This document shows positions 8,563 through 16,940 of a DNA stretch of 44,878 nucleotides, piece by piece. The translations under genes and the position numbers were made by a program. Under the pieces are notes generated by a model. The model was not told the DNA's origin. It made no database searches and was given only the letters and a program-made list of their open reading frames with translations. The DNA comes from Oscillospiraceae bacterium. GTDB lineage: Bacteria > Bacillota > Clostridia > Oscillospirales > Acutalibacteraceae. Numbering within the stretch: position 1 is the first letter of the stretch; each line of letters opens with the position of its first letter. The stretch lies in assembly GCA_015065865.1 (NCBI GenBank), contig SVPM01000010.1, positions 1 through 44,878 of the forward strand. Reading direction: 5' to 3'.

Positions 8563-9885
8563 ATGAATGCCCGTGAGTGGGCGGTGCGCCTGTTGACCGA
8601 TGTCCGACGGGAGGAGGGGTACTCCAATATCCTGTTGGAAAATATGTTGAGTAAGACCGCACTTTCGGCGGCGGACAAAGGGTTGGTCACCCGCTTGGTA
8701 TACGGTGTGATCGAGCGTCGGATCACCTTGGATTGGTGCTTGTCTGCCTGTGCGGATAAACCGCTCAAAAAACTGCATCCCTTTGTGTTCGATACACTGC
8801 GCGTGGCGGCGTATCAACTGCTGTATATGGAGCGCATTCCCGTTTCGGCGGCGGTGAACGAGGCGGTCAAATCGGTGAAAAAGAAGCAACCGTATGCCGC
8901 AGGGATGGTCAATGCCGTACTGCGTAATTTGGATTGCCGCCGCGAAACGCTGTGGGAAGAGTTGCCCACAGGGGATCGCGGGTTGTCGGTAAAATATTCC
9001 TGCCCCGAATCGCTGATTGCTTTTTGGCGTGCGGCGTATGGGGAAGAACGGCTTTCGGCGTTGCTCGAAGGTATCAACGAAGCCCCGCCCGCATACGTGC
9101 GGGTTAACACGCTCGCGACGGATACGGCGGCCTTTTCTGCCGCGTTGCAACAAGCGGGGGTGGCACACCGCGTGATGTCCTCGCCGCCGCACTGTGTTAA
9201 GGTGCAGGATGCCGCCGCCCTGCAAACGCTGGATGATGAGGTCAAGCATTGGTATTATCACCAAGACTTAGCTTCCCAGTACTGCTGTATGGCGTTGGGT
9301 GCCGTGCCGGATGAGCGTGTGGCGGATGTGTGTGCCGCTCCCGGCGGCAAAACGTTTACGGTCGCGCAATATATGGAGAACCGTGGTGAGATCGTAGCAA
9401 GCGATCTGTATGCTGCCAAATGTGACGAAATGGAGCGACGGGCAAAAAAACTCGGTGTGACGATGGTCCGGACGGTGTGCCGCGATGCCTCGCAACCGAC
9501 ACCGTCGGCGATGCACGGACGGTTTGACCGTGTGATCTGTGACGCTCCCTGTTCGGGGTACGGTGTGATTCGCCGTAAACCCGAAATTCGGTATAAAGAC
9601 CCTGCCGTTTGCAGGGATCTGCCGCCGCTGCAGTTGAAAATACTGAACGAAGCCGCTAAACTGGTAAAAGCGGGCGGTGTGTTGCAGTATTCCACCTGTA
9701 CCCTAAACCCCGCAGAGAATCGCGAGGTTGCCGAAGCGTTTTTGCTGGCCAACCCCGATTTTACGCCCCGCGCACTCGTCGGGTTACCCGACAGCGTGTT
9801 GGAAGAACCCGCGTGGTGTCGCACGTTGTTTCCCGCGTATCACGGAACCGATGGGTTCTTTATTGCATCATTCCGAAAGAGGTGA
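8563..9885 (+). CDS. rsmB: 16S rRNA (cytosine-967-C5)-methyltransferase
   Basis: 440 residues. The N-terminal NusB-like RNA-binding domain (1-~135) precedes a Rossmann methyltransferase with the SAM-binding CAAPGGKT (~258), the catalytic region DAPCSGYGVIRRKPEIRY (~330) and STCTLNPAEN (~377) holding the second cysteine. It methylates C967 of 16S rRNA. The ATG starts right after the stop of the peptidase gene. A complete family member in its normal position. Confidence 0.95.
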   Translation: MNAREWAVRLLTDVRREEGYSNILLENMLSKTALSAADKGLVTRLVYGVIERRITLDWCLSACADKPLKKLHPFVFDTLRVAAYQLLYMERIPVSAAVNEAVKSVKKKQPYAAGMVNAVLRNLDCRRETLWEELPTGDRGLSVKYSCPESLIAFWRAAYGEERLSALLEGINEAPPAYVRVNTLATDTAAFSAALQQAGVAHRVMSSPPHCVKVQDAAALQTLDDEVKHWYYHQDLASQYCCMALGAVPDERVADVCAAPGGKTFTVAQYMENRGEIVASDLYAAKCDEMERRAKKLGVTMVRTVCRDASQPTPSAMHGRFDRVICDAPCSGYGVIRRKPEIRYKDPAVCRDLPPLQLKILNEAAKLVKAGGVLQYSTCTLNPAENREVAEAFLLANPDFTPRALVGLPDSVLEEPAWCRTLFPAYHGTDGFFIASFRKR

Positions 9886-9894
9886 CACGAACCG

Positions 9895-10947
9895 TTGATT
9901 GACATTAAATCCTTGCCCCGTGAACAATTGAAGAACAGCGTAACGGCGGCGGGATTTCCGGCGTTTCGTGCCGCACAGATCGCGAACTGGTTGGATCGCG
10001 GTGTGACCAATTTTGACCGTATGAGCAACCTGCCTGCCGACTTGAAAGCGTGGCTGAAAGCCGAATGTTGCGTTCCCACCGTGACGATCGAGAAACGATT
10101 GGAATCCGCCAAGGACGAAACGGTCAAGTACCTGTTTCGTTTGGCGGACGGTGAAACGGTGGAATCGGTGCTGATGCACTATCATCACGGATGGTCACAG
10201 TGTTTGTCCACACAGGTCGGCTGCCGTATGGGATGCACTTTCTGTGCCACCGGAATGGGTGGGTTGGTGCGTAACCTTTCGGCGGCGGAAATGATGGCAC
10301 AGATCGAAGCGGCGCAAGCCGACCGCGCGGTGCGGGTATCCTCCATCGTGTTGATGGGCATGGGCGAGCCGCTGGACAATTACGACAACGTTCTTCGTTT
10401 TTTGCGGATGCTGTCCGAACCCGATGGCGTACATATCGGTATGCGTCACGTATCGCTTTCCACCTGCGGCTTGGTGGATGGGATATACCGCTTGATGGAA
10501 GAGAACTTACAGTTGACCCTGTCGGTCTCACTGCATGCCCCGAACGATGAGATCCGTTCCCGCACCATGCCGGTGAACCGACGATGGGGTGTGGAGGAGT
10601 TGCTCAAAGCCTGCCGCACCTATGCGGATACAACGGGGCGGCGCATCTCGTTTGAATACGCTATGATCGATGGCGTGAACGATAGCGATGCCTGTGCCGA
10701 AGAGTTGGCAAAAAGACTCAAAGGCATGTTGTGTCATGTGAACCTCATTCCGGTGAATGAGGTGGAAGGAAAATCACAAAAACGCAGTCGTGCCGAACGC
10801 ATTGCCGCGTTTTCGGATATATTGGCCGCACGAGGGATCACGGTTACCGTGCGGCGCACCTTGGGAGCGGACATCAATGCTTCCTGCGGACAGTTGCGGC
10901 GTGCGGCTGACCGCGAAAACGATCAAACAGAAAGGGGGGATCCGTGA
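9895..10947 (+). CDS. rlmN: Dual-specificity 23S rRNA A2503/tRNA A37 methyltransferase (radical SAM)
   Basis: 350 residues with the radical-SAM cluster motif CRMGCTFC (~110), the GEPLDNY glycine-rich motif, SLHAPNDEIRSRTMPVN and the C-terminal CGQLRR, whose cysteine is the methyl-shuttling residue. RlmN methylates C2 of adenine 2503 in 23S rRNA. The start is TTG 9895, with AGAGGTG about 9 nt upstream. The 3' end overlaps the phosphatase start (TGATG). Confidence 0.95.
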   Translation: MIDIKSLPREQLKNSVTAAGFPAFRAAQIANWLDRGVTNFDRMSNLPADLKAWLKAECCVPTVTIEKRLESAKDETVKYLFRLADGETVESVLMHYHHGWSQCLSTQVGCRMGCTFCATGMGGLVRNLSAAEMMAQIEAAQADRAVRVSSIVLMGMGEPLDNYDNVLRFLRMLSEPDGVHIGMRHVSLSTCGLVDGIYRLMEENLQLTLSVSLHAPNDEIRSRTMPVNRRWGVEELLKACRTYADTTGRRISFEYAMIDGVNDSDACAEELAKRLKGMLCHVNLIPVNEVEGKSQKRSRAERIAAFSDILAARGITVTVRRTLGADINASCGQLRRAADRENDQTERGDP

Positions 10948-11708
10948 TGCGCGTGTACGGAAGAACCGATGTCGGACGGGTACGCCAAAGTAACCAAGAC
11001 GCGTTTGTTTGCGGCACACTGTCGGATACGGCGTTGTTTGCGGTGGTGTGCGACGGTATGGGCGGCGCCAACGGCGGTAACATCGCCAGTGCGATCGCCG
11101 CAAAAGTGACGGCGGAACGCTTGGTGGAGAATTACCGCGACAATATGACGATGGATTCGGTGCACAATATTTTGGAATCGGCGGTGTCTGCCGCCAACGC
11201 CGAAATATACGACGCCGCGTTGGCGGATCCTTCGTTACGCGGAATGGGCACCACAATGGTGGTGGCGGTGGTATGCGGCGATCAAGTGTGCGTGGCGCAC
11301 GTGGGCGACAGCCGTGCATACAGCCTGACCCGCAAGGAACGGCGCATTCGGCAGGTCACTACCGACCATTCGGTGGTGCAGGAAATGATTGCCAGCGGCA
11401 AACTTACCCAAGCACAAGCCAAAAATCACCCACGCAAGCATTTCATAACCCGTGCACTCGGCGTGGAAGAAACGGTTGAGTGCGATTTCACCGTGTTTCC
11501 GTATCCGGAAAACGGCATGCTTTTGCTCTGTACCGACGGCCTTACCAATATGGTCGATGCGGATGAGATAAATATCATAGCGTATTCCTCGGGTAAAGAC
11601 GAAATAGCCGATCGCTTGATCGCCGCTGCCAATATGAGCGGAGGAAGCGACAACATCACGGTGGCAGTAATCTTGCCGGATACAAGAAAGGATGGCTCAA
11701 ATGGATAA
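10947..11708 (+). CDS. prpC: PP2C-family Ser/Thr phosphatase, partner of PrkC
   Basis: 253 residues with PP2C metal-binding motifs: RVRQSNQDAF, VVCDGMGGANGG, VAHVGDSRAY, LLCTDGLTNMVD and GGSDNITVAV. It dephosphorylates targets of the adjacent Hanks-type kinase, and the two genes overlap by 8 nt. ATG 10947 is chosen because AAAGGGGG is 7-8 nt upstream; GTG 10944 would be closer than ideal. Cytoplasmic, with no signal peptide. Confidence 0.94.
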   Translation: MRVYGRTDVGRVRQSNQDAFVCGTLSDTALFAVVCDGMGGANGGNIASAIAAKVTAERLVENYRDNMTMDSVHNILESAVSAANAEIYDAALADPSLRGMGTTMVVAVVCGDQVCVAHVGDSRAYSLTRKERRIRQVTTDHSVVQEMIASGKLTQAQAKNHPRKHFITRALGVEETVECDFTVFPYPENGMLLLCTDGLTNMVDADEINIIAYSSGKDEIADRLIAAANMSGGSDNITVAVILPDTRKDGSNG

Positions 11709-13788
11709 GTACATCGGAAAGCGGCTGGAAGGTCGTTACGAAATCAAAGAGATCATCGGTGTGGGCGGTATGGCGTACGTATACAAGGCGTATGATAACA
11801 TCGATGATCGTGTAGTAGCGGTCAAGATTCTGAAAGAGGAGTTTTTGGCGAACGAGGAATTTACCCGCCGCTTTAAAAACGAATCGAAAGCGATCGCCAT
11901 TCTCTCCCATCCGAACATCGTGCGGGTGTATGACGTGAGTTTCGGCGAAAAACTGCAGTATATCGTGATGGAATACATCGACGGTATCACGTTGAAGGAA
12001 TACATCGACCAGAAAAAGATCATTCCGTGGAAGGAAACGGTGCACTTTACGGTGCAGGTGTTGCGCGCGTTGCAACACGCACACGACAAGGGTATCATCC
12101 ACCGCGACATCAAACCGCAGAACATTATGCTGACTTCCGACGGCACCATCAAGGTGACGGATTTCGGCATTGCACAATTCTCCCGCAACGAGATTCGTAC
12201 CGACAGCGAGCGGGCGATCGGTTCGGTGCATTACATCAGCCCCGAACAGGCAAGCGGCGGCATCACCGATGAAAAGGCAGATATCTATTCGCTGGGTGTG
12301 ATGCTGTATGAAATGCTGACGGGCAAACTGCCGTTTGAGGCGGATAACGCCGTGTCGGTTGCCATTATGCAACTGCAATCTACGCCCTCTATGCCGCGTG
12401 AGATTAATTCCTCCATTCCCGAAGGGCTTGAGGAGATCACGATGAAGGCGATGCAAAAGGACCCCGCAAAGCGTTATCAGTCGGCGGCAGAAATGCTGTA
12501 TGATATCGATGAGTTTAAACGCAATCCCAGCATCCATTTTGAATACAAATACGTGTTCGTGGACGAAACCCCCACCCGTTTTGTGGAGACGATCGCCAAG
12601 GTGCGCGAAAACGAGCGGGTGACGGAAGAAGAGGAGGAAGAGGCACCCGCACGCCGTTTCCCCGTGTTGCCCGTTTTGGCGGCGATCGCGGCGGCGCTGG
12701 TGGTTATCGCGCTGTTTGTCGTGGGCGGTTGGTTGATCACCAATATTTTGAGGGGCGATCCCAATGCAGATGCCGGCATGATCACCATTCCCGATTTGAT
12801 CGACGAGCAGTTTGTGGATCAGGAGACCTTCCTTGCGGAATATCCCCAACTGGCATCGCTCAACATCACCGTGACGCGTCAGTGGGATGATACTCATGCG
12901 GAAAACGCCATTATCTCCACCGATCCGAAACCGAAGAAGAAACTGGAACCGGGCGAAACGTTGAGCATCACGGTCAGCCGCGGTGCCCATATGGTGCAGG
13001 TGTTGGAGATCACGGCAGATGAACCCGCAGACGTGTATATCACCCGTTTGCAGAACGCCGGTTTTGAGGTGGTCCGCAAAACTATGGCCAGCGAGGAGAT
13101 CGCGCAGGGGATGGTGGTACGTAGTGAACCGTCCTATCCCGATTCAGTGGCGTACGGCAGTGCGGTGACGGTGTTTATCAGCAGCGGTTCCGAGAACATT
13201 GAACCTGAACTTGTGAAGGTACCGAACGTGGATCAGTTGACTGAAGCGGCCGCCCGTACCGCACTGGAAGAAGCGGGCTTTGTGGTCGGTACGGTGACCA
13301 CTGTGAATCATCCCGAATATCTGGCGGGTTTGGTGGCAAAGCAAGAACCCGCGGCGGAAACCGAAGCGGAAACGGGTAGCACGGTGAATTTGGTGCTGGC
13401 CTCGGGTTACCGTGACGTAACGCTCACATTGCCTATGCCCGAAACCTCCTCGGTCATTTCGCTGGAAGTATTCGTGGACGGTAAGTTGCAGACCGCGCCC
13501 GAATATTCTTCCGAGTTGCAGAACATTTTGCCCAGCGTGGTTTCGGCGTGGAACTTCACTTTCAGAGAGAAGATCGCCAGTTATAAGGTGACCTTCCGTA
13601 TCAAGGGCGAAGGAACCGGTGCATTTAAGTTGTATGCCAGTTACACCGTAAACGCCATAACCGGTCAATGGACGCAGGATGTGTTGTATCCGTTCACTAC
13701 TCCGACGACGACCTCACCCACAAACGATGTGGCAGTGACTACCGCGCCGGACAATACCGCCCCGACAGAGGTACAGGGTGCCGCATGA
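11701..13788 (+). CDS. prkC: Membrane Ser/Thr protein kinase with PASTA repeats
   Basis: 695 residues. The kinase domain (~10-270) has the glycine loop IGVGGMAYVYKA, a catalytic Lys (~42), HRDIKPQN (~134), DFG (~154) and the APE-like SPEQ. An acidic linker and one TM (~322-348) precede three extracellular PASTA repeats (~359-428, 430-500, 504-570) and a ~125-residue Thr/Pro-ending tail. PASTA kinases sense muropeptides and control growth, division and spore germination. Start ATG 11701 is 10 nt after AGAAAGG; ATG 11692 abuts that site. The tail beyond PASTA3, with a beta-rich segment, is longer than in B. subtilis PrkC. Confidence 0.95.
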   Translation: MDKYIGKRLEGRYEIKEIIGVGGMAYVYKAYDNIDDRVVAVKILKEEFLANEEFTRRFKNESKAIAILSHPNIVRVYDVSFGEKLQYIVMEYIDGITLKEYIDQKKIIPWKETVHFTVQVLRALQHAHDKGIIHRDIKPQNIMLTSDGTIKVTDFGIAQFSRNEIRTDSERAIGSVHYISPEQASGGITDEKADIYSLGVMLYEMLTGKLPFEADNAVSVAIMQLQSTPSMPREINSSIPEGLEEITMKAMQKDPAKRYQSAAEMLYDIDEFKRNPSIHFEYKYVFVDETPTRFVETIAKVRENERVTEEEEEEAPARRFPVLPVLAAIAAALVVIALFVVGGWLITNILRGDPNADAGMITIPDLIDEQFVDQETFLAEYPQLASLNITVTRQWDDTHAENAIISTDPKPKKKLEPGETLSITVSRGAHMVQVLEITADEPADVYITRLQNAGFEVVRKTMASEEIAQGMVVRSEPSYPDSVAYGSAVTVFISSGSENIEPELVKVPNVDQLTEAAARTALEEAGFVVGTVTTVNHPEYLAGLVAKQEPAAETEAETGSTVNLVLASGYRDVTLTLPMPETSSVISLEVFVDGKLQTAPEYSSELQNILPSVVSAWNFTFREKIASYKVTFRIKGEGTGAFKLYASYTVNAITGQWTQDVLYPFTTPTTTSPTNDVAVTTAPDNTAPTEVQGAA

Positions 13789-14684
13789 GTATGGTGCACG
13801 ATCAAGGATTGGTATTAAAAGGCGTGGGTGGGTTGTACACCGTGGCGGTGGAAGACCGCACGGTGGAATGCCGTGCCTGCGGGCGGTTTCGCCGTGAGCG
13901 TATCACCCCGTTAGCGGGCGATCGCGTAACGGTGGAATTTCAAGAGGACGGGAGCGGGTTTTTAACCGAGATCCTTCCGCGTCGTAACGTGTTGGTGCGC
14001 CCGCCCGTGGCGAATTTGGATTTGTTGGTTATTGTGGCCTCTGCCGCACAACCCGCCCCCAACACGTTGGTAATGGATAAACTCATTGCCGTGGCGGAAA
14101 AGAACGAGATCGAACCCGTTGTGGTGGTGAATAAGACCGACTTGGCGGACGCCCGCACACTGCAGGAAACCTACCGAAAAAGCGGATTTCCCACTTTTTT
14201 CCTCACCGCAACACAGCCCGACAGCGTGCAGTCTCTGCAAGAGTTTCTCCGCGGCAAGGTGAGCGCTTTTACCGGTAATTCAGGTGTGGGAAAGTCCTCG
14301 TTGCTCAATTGCATCTGCCCCGAGTTGGCGTTACCCACGGGAGAGATCAGTCAAAAACTCGGGCGCGGTCGACATACTACCCGTACCGCCCAACTGTATC
14401 CGTTGGCAGGCGGCGGCTATCTGGTGGATACGGCGGGGTTCTCCTCGTTGGATATGGAGCAGGTGGAACCCATCTTAAAAGATGAGTTGCCGTTCTGTTT
14501 TCGCGAATTTACCCCGCATTTCGGCAAATGTCGGTTCACCTCGTGTGCCCATTTAAAAGAGGTGGGGTGTTCGATCAAGGCGGCTGTGGAATCGGGAGAG
14601 ATCCCGCATTCACGCTACGAAAGTTATGTCGCGATGATGGAAGATGCCGCCAAACTGGAAGAATGGAAATTCCATAAGAAGTAA
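13785..14684 (+). CDS. rsgA: Ribosome small-subunit-dependent GTPase
   Basis: 299 residues: OB fold (~1-70), circularly permuted GTPase with NKTDL (G4) ahead of G1 GNSGVGKSS (~164) and DTAGF (G3), then the zinc-binding CRFTSCAHLKEVGCSIK region (~250-262). It assists 30S maturation. ATG 13785 overlaps the prkC stop (ATGA). In B. subtilis rpe and thiN follow; both are missing here and the next genes are the spore-coat cluster. Confidence 0.95.
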   Translation: MSMVHDQGLVLKGVGGLYTVAVEDRTVECRACGRFRRERITPLAGDRVTVEFQEDGSGFLTEILPRRNVLVRPPVANLDLLVIVASAAQPAPNTLVMDKLIAVAEKNEIEPVVVVNKTDLADARTLQETYRKSGFPTFFLTATQPDSVQSLQEFLRGKVSAFTGNSGVGKSSLLNCICPELALPTGEISQKLGRGRHTTRTAQLYPLAGGGYLVDTAGFSSLDMEQVEPILKDELPFCFREFTPHFGKCRFTSCAHLKEVGCSIKAAVESGEIPHSRYESYVAMMEDAAKLEEWKFHKK

Positions 14685-14694
14685 ACCGATTCGA

Positions 14695-14728
14695 GCGATA
14701 CGCAGCCTTTACGCCGCGTATCGCTTTT
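14695..14728 (+). terminator. Terminator of the yicC-rsgA operon
   Basis: GCGATACGC (14695-14703) pairs with GCGTATCGC (14716-14724), followed by TTTTCGTTTT. It begins 10 nt after the rsgA stop. Confidence 0.75.
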
Positions 14729-14763
14729 CGTTTTGCGTTTTTGTCACCACCGCCCGATTACGA

Positions 14764-14771
14764 CATAGTAT
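14764..14771 (+). promoter_or_regulatory. Possible mother-cell (sigma-E/K-like) -10 box before orf50-spoVM
   Basis: CATAGTAT fits the CATAnnnT -10 pattern of mother-cell sigma factors and lies 37 nt before the orf50 start. No convincing -35 is visible, so this is a candidate only; spoVM is sigma-E-controlled in Bacillus. Confidence 0.35.
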
Positions 14772-14807
14772 GGAATGTAACGGGAGACCGAGTGAAGGAG
14801 TGACGGT

Positions 14808-14960
14808 ATGCGAGGAAAAAGACGGTGTACGGCGGGTGGATATTGTGCGGCATTTGGGGCGGGATTGTTGATCGCCACCGTATTTCCGCCGGAATGTATT
14901 TTGATTTTTACAGCGGCGGCACTGGTTTTTCTCGGGTGTTCTCGTGTGCGGATTCGATGA
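14808..14960 (+). CDS. 50-residue single-pass membrane peptide (orf50)
   Basis: A short, well-formed gene: AAGGAG (14795-14800), 7-nt spacing, ATG, 50 codons, TGA. The product starts MRGKRRCTAGGYCAAFGAGL, has one long hydrophobic segment (LLIATVFPPECILIFTAAALV, residues ~20-40, described here in two parts: LLIATVFPPE and CILIFTAAALV) and ends with a basic tail GCSRVRIR. Four cysteines are spread through it. It is followed after 14 nt by spoVM and probably shares its transcript. I know of no assigned function; the context points to spore coat or forespore-membrane assembly, which is inference. Confidence 0.7.
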   Translation: MRGKRRCTAGGYCAAFGAGLLIATVFPPECILIFTAAALVFLGCSRVRIR

Positions 14961-14974
14961 GAGGAGTTGTGTGT

Positions 14975-15064
14975 ATGAAAATCGTGGTGGTACGCAGTCC
15001 CAAACTGTTCAGTGGGTTGTTGCGGCGTATGTTCGGAATCAAAAGACAAGATTACATAGAATAA
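14975..15064 (+). CDS. spoVM: Stage V sporulation protein M (SpoVM), coat-anchoring amphipathic peptide
   Basis: 29 residues, MKIVVVRSPKLFSGLLRRMF GIKRQDYIE (written in two parts). It aligns with B. subtilis SpoVM (26 residues): MK start, the PK helix-breaking pair near position 9-10, Gly at the same distance, Arg two to three residues later, then a Gly and a charged tail. SpoVM is an amphipathic helix that recognises the convex forespore membrane and anchors SpoIVA. GAGGAG (14961-14966) is 8 nt upstream. Its place just after prkC-rsgA is also that of B. subtilis spoVM, which makes the call strong despite its size. Confidence 0.88.
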   Translation: MKIVVVRSPKLFSGLLRRMFGIKRQDYIE

Positions 15065-15102
15065 GAACAAGGGTGCCGATGAAGGCACCCTTGTTCTATT
15101 TT
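15064..15102 (+). terminator. Terminator after spoVM
   Basis: A 14-bp stem (15064-15077 with 15084-15097, core GGGTGCC/GGCACCC) with a 6-nt loop, followed by ATTTTA. It starts at the last base of the spoVM stop codon. Confidence 0.9.
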
Positions 15103-15114
15103 AATACCGTCTTG

Positions 15115-15122
15115 CATACAGT
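15115..15122 (+). promoter_or_regulatory. Probable sigma-E-type -10 box of the sipL-like gene
   Basis: CATACAGT matches the sigma-E -10 consensus CATACAnT exactly and is 40 nt upstream of the start codon, just beyond the spoVM terminator. The -35 region (TTCTATTTTA at 15094-15103) is AT-rich but only partly like the sigma-E element. Confidence 0.5.
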
Positions 15123-15161
15123 GAAAACAAGACCGAAACGGAAAGTAAGGAGAGAGGATAT

Positions 15162-16688
15162 ATGGATTTTCGTGTGAGTGAAACAGCGTATACGACTTGT
15201 GAAGCGGTTGTGAACGCTGTGTCCGAACAACCGGTAGACGGAGATTTCATTTTGCCCGAATACTGCCCCGACGTGGCATCGGTGCTGAAATGTCATCTCA
15301 CGACAACGGTACAGTCGCGACAGATGAGCGGTGACCGCCTGACGATGGAGGGAACGGTGGGGTTGCGCGTGCTGTATCTGGATGAGGATCGCCGCTGTGT
15401 TCGGGTGTGTGAGTTTTCTCAACCGTTCAGCACGGCGTTTTCCTTGCCGCCGCTGACAAATAAGGCGTTTTTTTATTGGCACACCGAAACGGATTATGTA
15501 AATTGTCGCGCAGTGAGCCCGCGCCGTTTGGACATCCACGGTGCCTTCACCGTCACGCTGACAGTGATGGACACGGTGGAACACGAAGTCATTGCCGCGG
15601 TAGAAGGAGATGGGGTATACACCCGTCGCACGCCGCTTACTTGCACGGTGCCGGCCGCGTTTCAGGAAAAGCCGTTCACGGTAAGTGAAGTGTTGGAACT
15701 CGGCGGCGACCGTCATCCTGCCGAAACGATGGTGTATACCGCCGTAACTCCGCGGGTGAGCGAATGTAAGGTGTTGCAGAACAAGGCGATCGTTAAAGGT
15801 GCGTTGCAGGTGTGCGGGTTGTACGTGACCGATGCGGTGAACGGTACGATGGAAGAAGCCACTGCCGAGATCCCGTTCAGTCAGATCGTGGATATGGAGG
15901 GCTTGAGTGAGGAGTGGCTTTGTGATGCGATGATAACCGTTACGGCATCCGAGGTGCACGTGGAGTCGTCGCAAGGCGGCGATAATACGCTGTTGTCGGT
16001 GAGTGCAAAATTGCTGTGCCGTTTGTACGGATGGCGATTGGAAAGTGTGGATGCGGTTTGCGATGCGTATTCGGCTCGTTGTCCGTTGCAGATGGAAAAC
16101 TACAACCTGCCGACGATGCGGTTAAATGCCGTGCACCGCGATGAGGTAACGGTGCGACAGACCTGTGATTTACCGACCGAAGACGTGCAAGACATATCGG
16201 GGGTATGGTGCACGGTGCTGTCGGTGGGTATGACGGGTGACGGAGATTCCATGAAACTGGACGGGCGCTTATTATGGTGTATGCTCGCGGAGGACGGCCG
16301 CGGTGAGGTGGCGTACTACGAACGGACCGAGCCGTTTTCCGTAAGTCTTGCCGACGGTGGGCGGGACGACAAACCGCAGGTGACGGTGTGTCACACCGCG
16401 TGTCAAATGCTTGGTAACGGTAAAGTAGAGATGCGTACTACGTTGGCAGTAACACGCCGCCCGACGAGTACCGCTGCATATACGGTGCCGCGTACCGTGA
16501 CGGCCGATGAAACGGCGGCTTATCCGCCCGATAAGGCGGCGCTGAAGATCGTATACGCCGAAAAAGGCGAGTCGTTGTGGGAAATTGCCCGCCGCAGTCG
16601 CACGGCAGTGGAAGCGATCATGGAAGAAAATCACTTGACCGAGGATGTTTTGTCGGCCGACACCGTGCTGATGATTCCGTTGAGTTAG
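15162..16688 (+). CDS. SPOCS (DUF3794)/LysM spore-coat morphogenesis protein, SipL-like
   Basis: 508 residues. Three similar beta-rich blocks are visible: FILPEYCPDVASVLKCHLTT (~28), ECKVLQNKAIVKGALQVCGL (~202) and a third near residues 345-380 (SVGMTGDGDSMKLDGRLLW). This is the SPOCS/DUF3794 arrangement. A C-terminal LysM (YAEKGESLWEIARRSRTAVE, ~465-508) follows. Length and layout match C. difficile SipL (~520 residues), which binds SpoIVA through its LysM and recruits the coat. The position next to spoVM supports the same role. ATG 15162 has AAGGAGAGAGG upstream. Other SPOCS/LysM coat proteins exist, so I leave the symbol empty. Confidence 0.85.
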   Translation: MDFRVSETAYTTCEAVVNAVSEQPVDGDFILPEYCPDVASVLKCHLTTTVQSRQMSGDRLTMEGTVGLRVLYLDEDRRCVRVCEFSQPFSTAFSLPPLTNKAFFYWHTETDYVNCRAVSPRRLDIHGAFTVTLTVMDTVEHEVIAAVEGDGVYTRRTPLTCTVPAAFQEKPFTVSEVLELGGDRHPAETMVYTAVTPRVSECKVLQNKAIVKGALQVCGLYVTDAVNGTMEEATAEIPFSQIVDMEGLSEEWLCDAMITVTASEVHVESSQGGDNTLLSVSAKLLCRLYGWRLESVDAVCDAYSARCPLQMENYNLPTMRLNAVHRDEVTVRQTCDLPTEDVQDISGVWCTVLSVGMTGDGDSMKLDGRLLWCMLAEDGRGEVAYYERTEPFSVSLADGGRDDKPQVTVCHTACQMLGNGKVEMRTTLAVTRRPTSTAAYTVPRTVTADETAAYPPDKAALKIVYAEKGESLWEIARRSRTAVEAIMEENHLTEDVLSADTVLMIPLS

Positions 16689-16788
16689 GCTGGCGAGAGT
16701 TGAACCCCTTTGCGGTTTCGCTCGCCGCCTTTCCCGTGCGGCTTTGCGCTCATTTTTGCAGGCGCAAAGAGTTCGACTCTCGCCAGCC
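16688..16788. repeat. Intergenic inverted-repeat element A
   Basis: 18-bp terminal arms (16688-16705 and 16771-16788; 17 of 18 pair, the other is a G-U) enclose 65 nt. An inner 8-bp hairpin, CTTTGCGC (16742-16749) with GCGCAAAG (16762-16769), abuts the 3' arm. The segment GCAAAGAGTTCGACTCTC (16764-16781) recurs exactly at 21835-21852, so this is a dispersed element and not only a terminator. Confidence 0.6.
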
Positions 16789-16799
16789 AAAGCAGAGAA

Positions 16800-16930
16800 G
16801 GCACATCCGAACACGCCTAAACCGGTATAATTCCGACGCTTTTCGGCTTGTCGGCGGTGGCAGGCGACAACGAGTATTTTGACAAAGCCGAGGGGAAAAT
16901 CGGCCCGTTAAAATCGGGTTCGGATGCGCC
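16800..16930. repeat. Second intergenic element closed by an inverted repeat
   Basis: GGCACATCCGAAC (16800-16812) pairs with GTTCGGATGCGCC (16918-16930) at 12 of 13 positions and encloses ~105 nt. Inside are a local hairpin (CCGAC 16833-16837 with GTCGG 16850-16854) and pairing of TCGGCTTGTC with GACAAAGCCGA. No credible start or ribosome binding site supports translation. It may be a structured RNA or a non-autonomous repeat; I cannot name it. Confidence 0.45.
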
Positions 16931-16940
16931 TCCTCAGCCT

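Noticed and set aside
11656-12990. A 444-codon open frame on the minus strand opposite prkC
   Set aside because: It is the antisense of a clear kinase gene, is rich in His/Arg/Phe from reversed codons, and has no ribosome binding site or family match.
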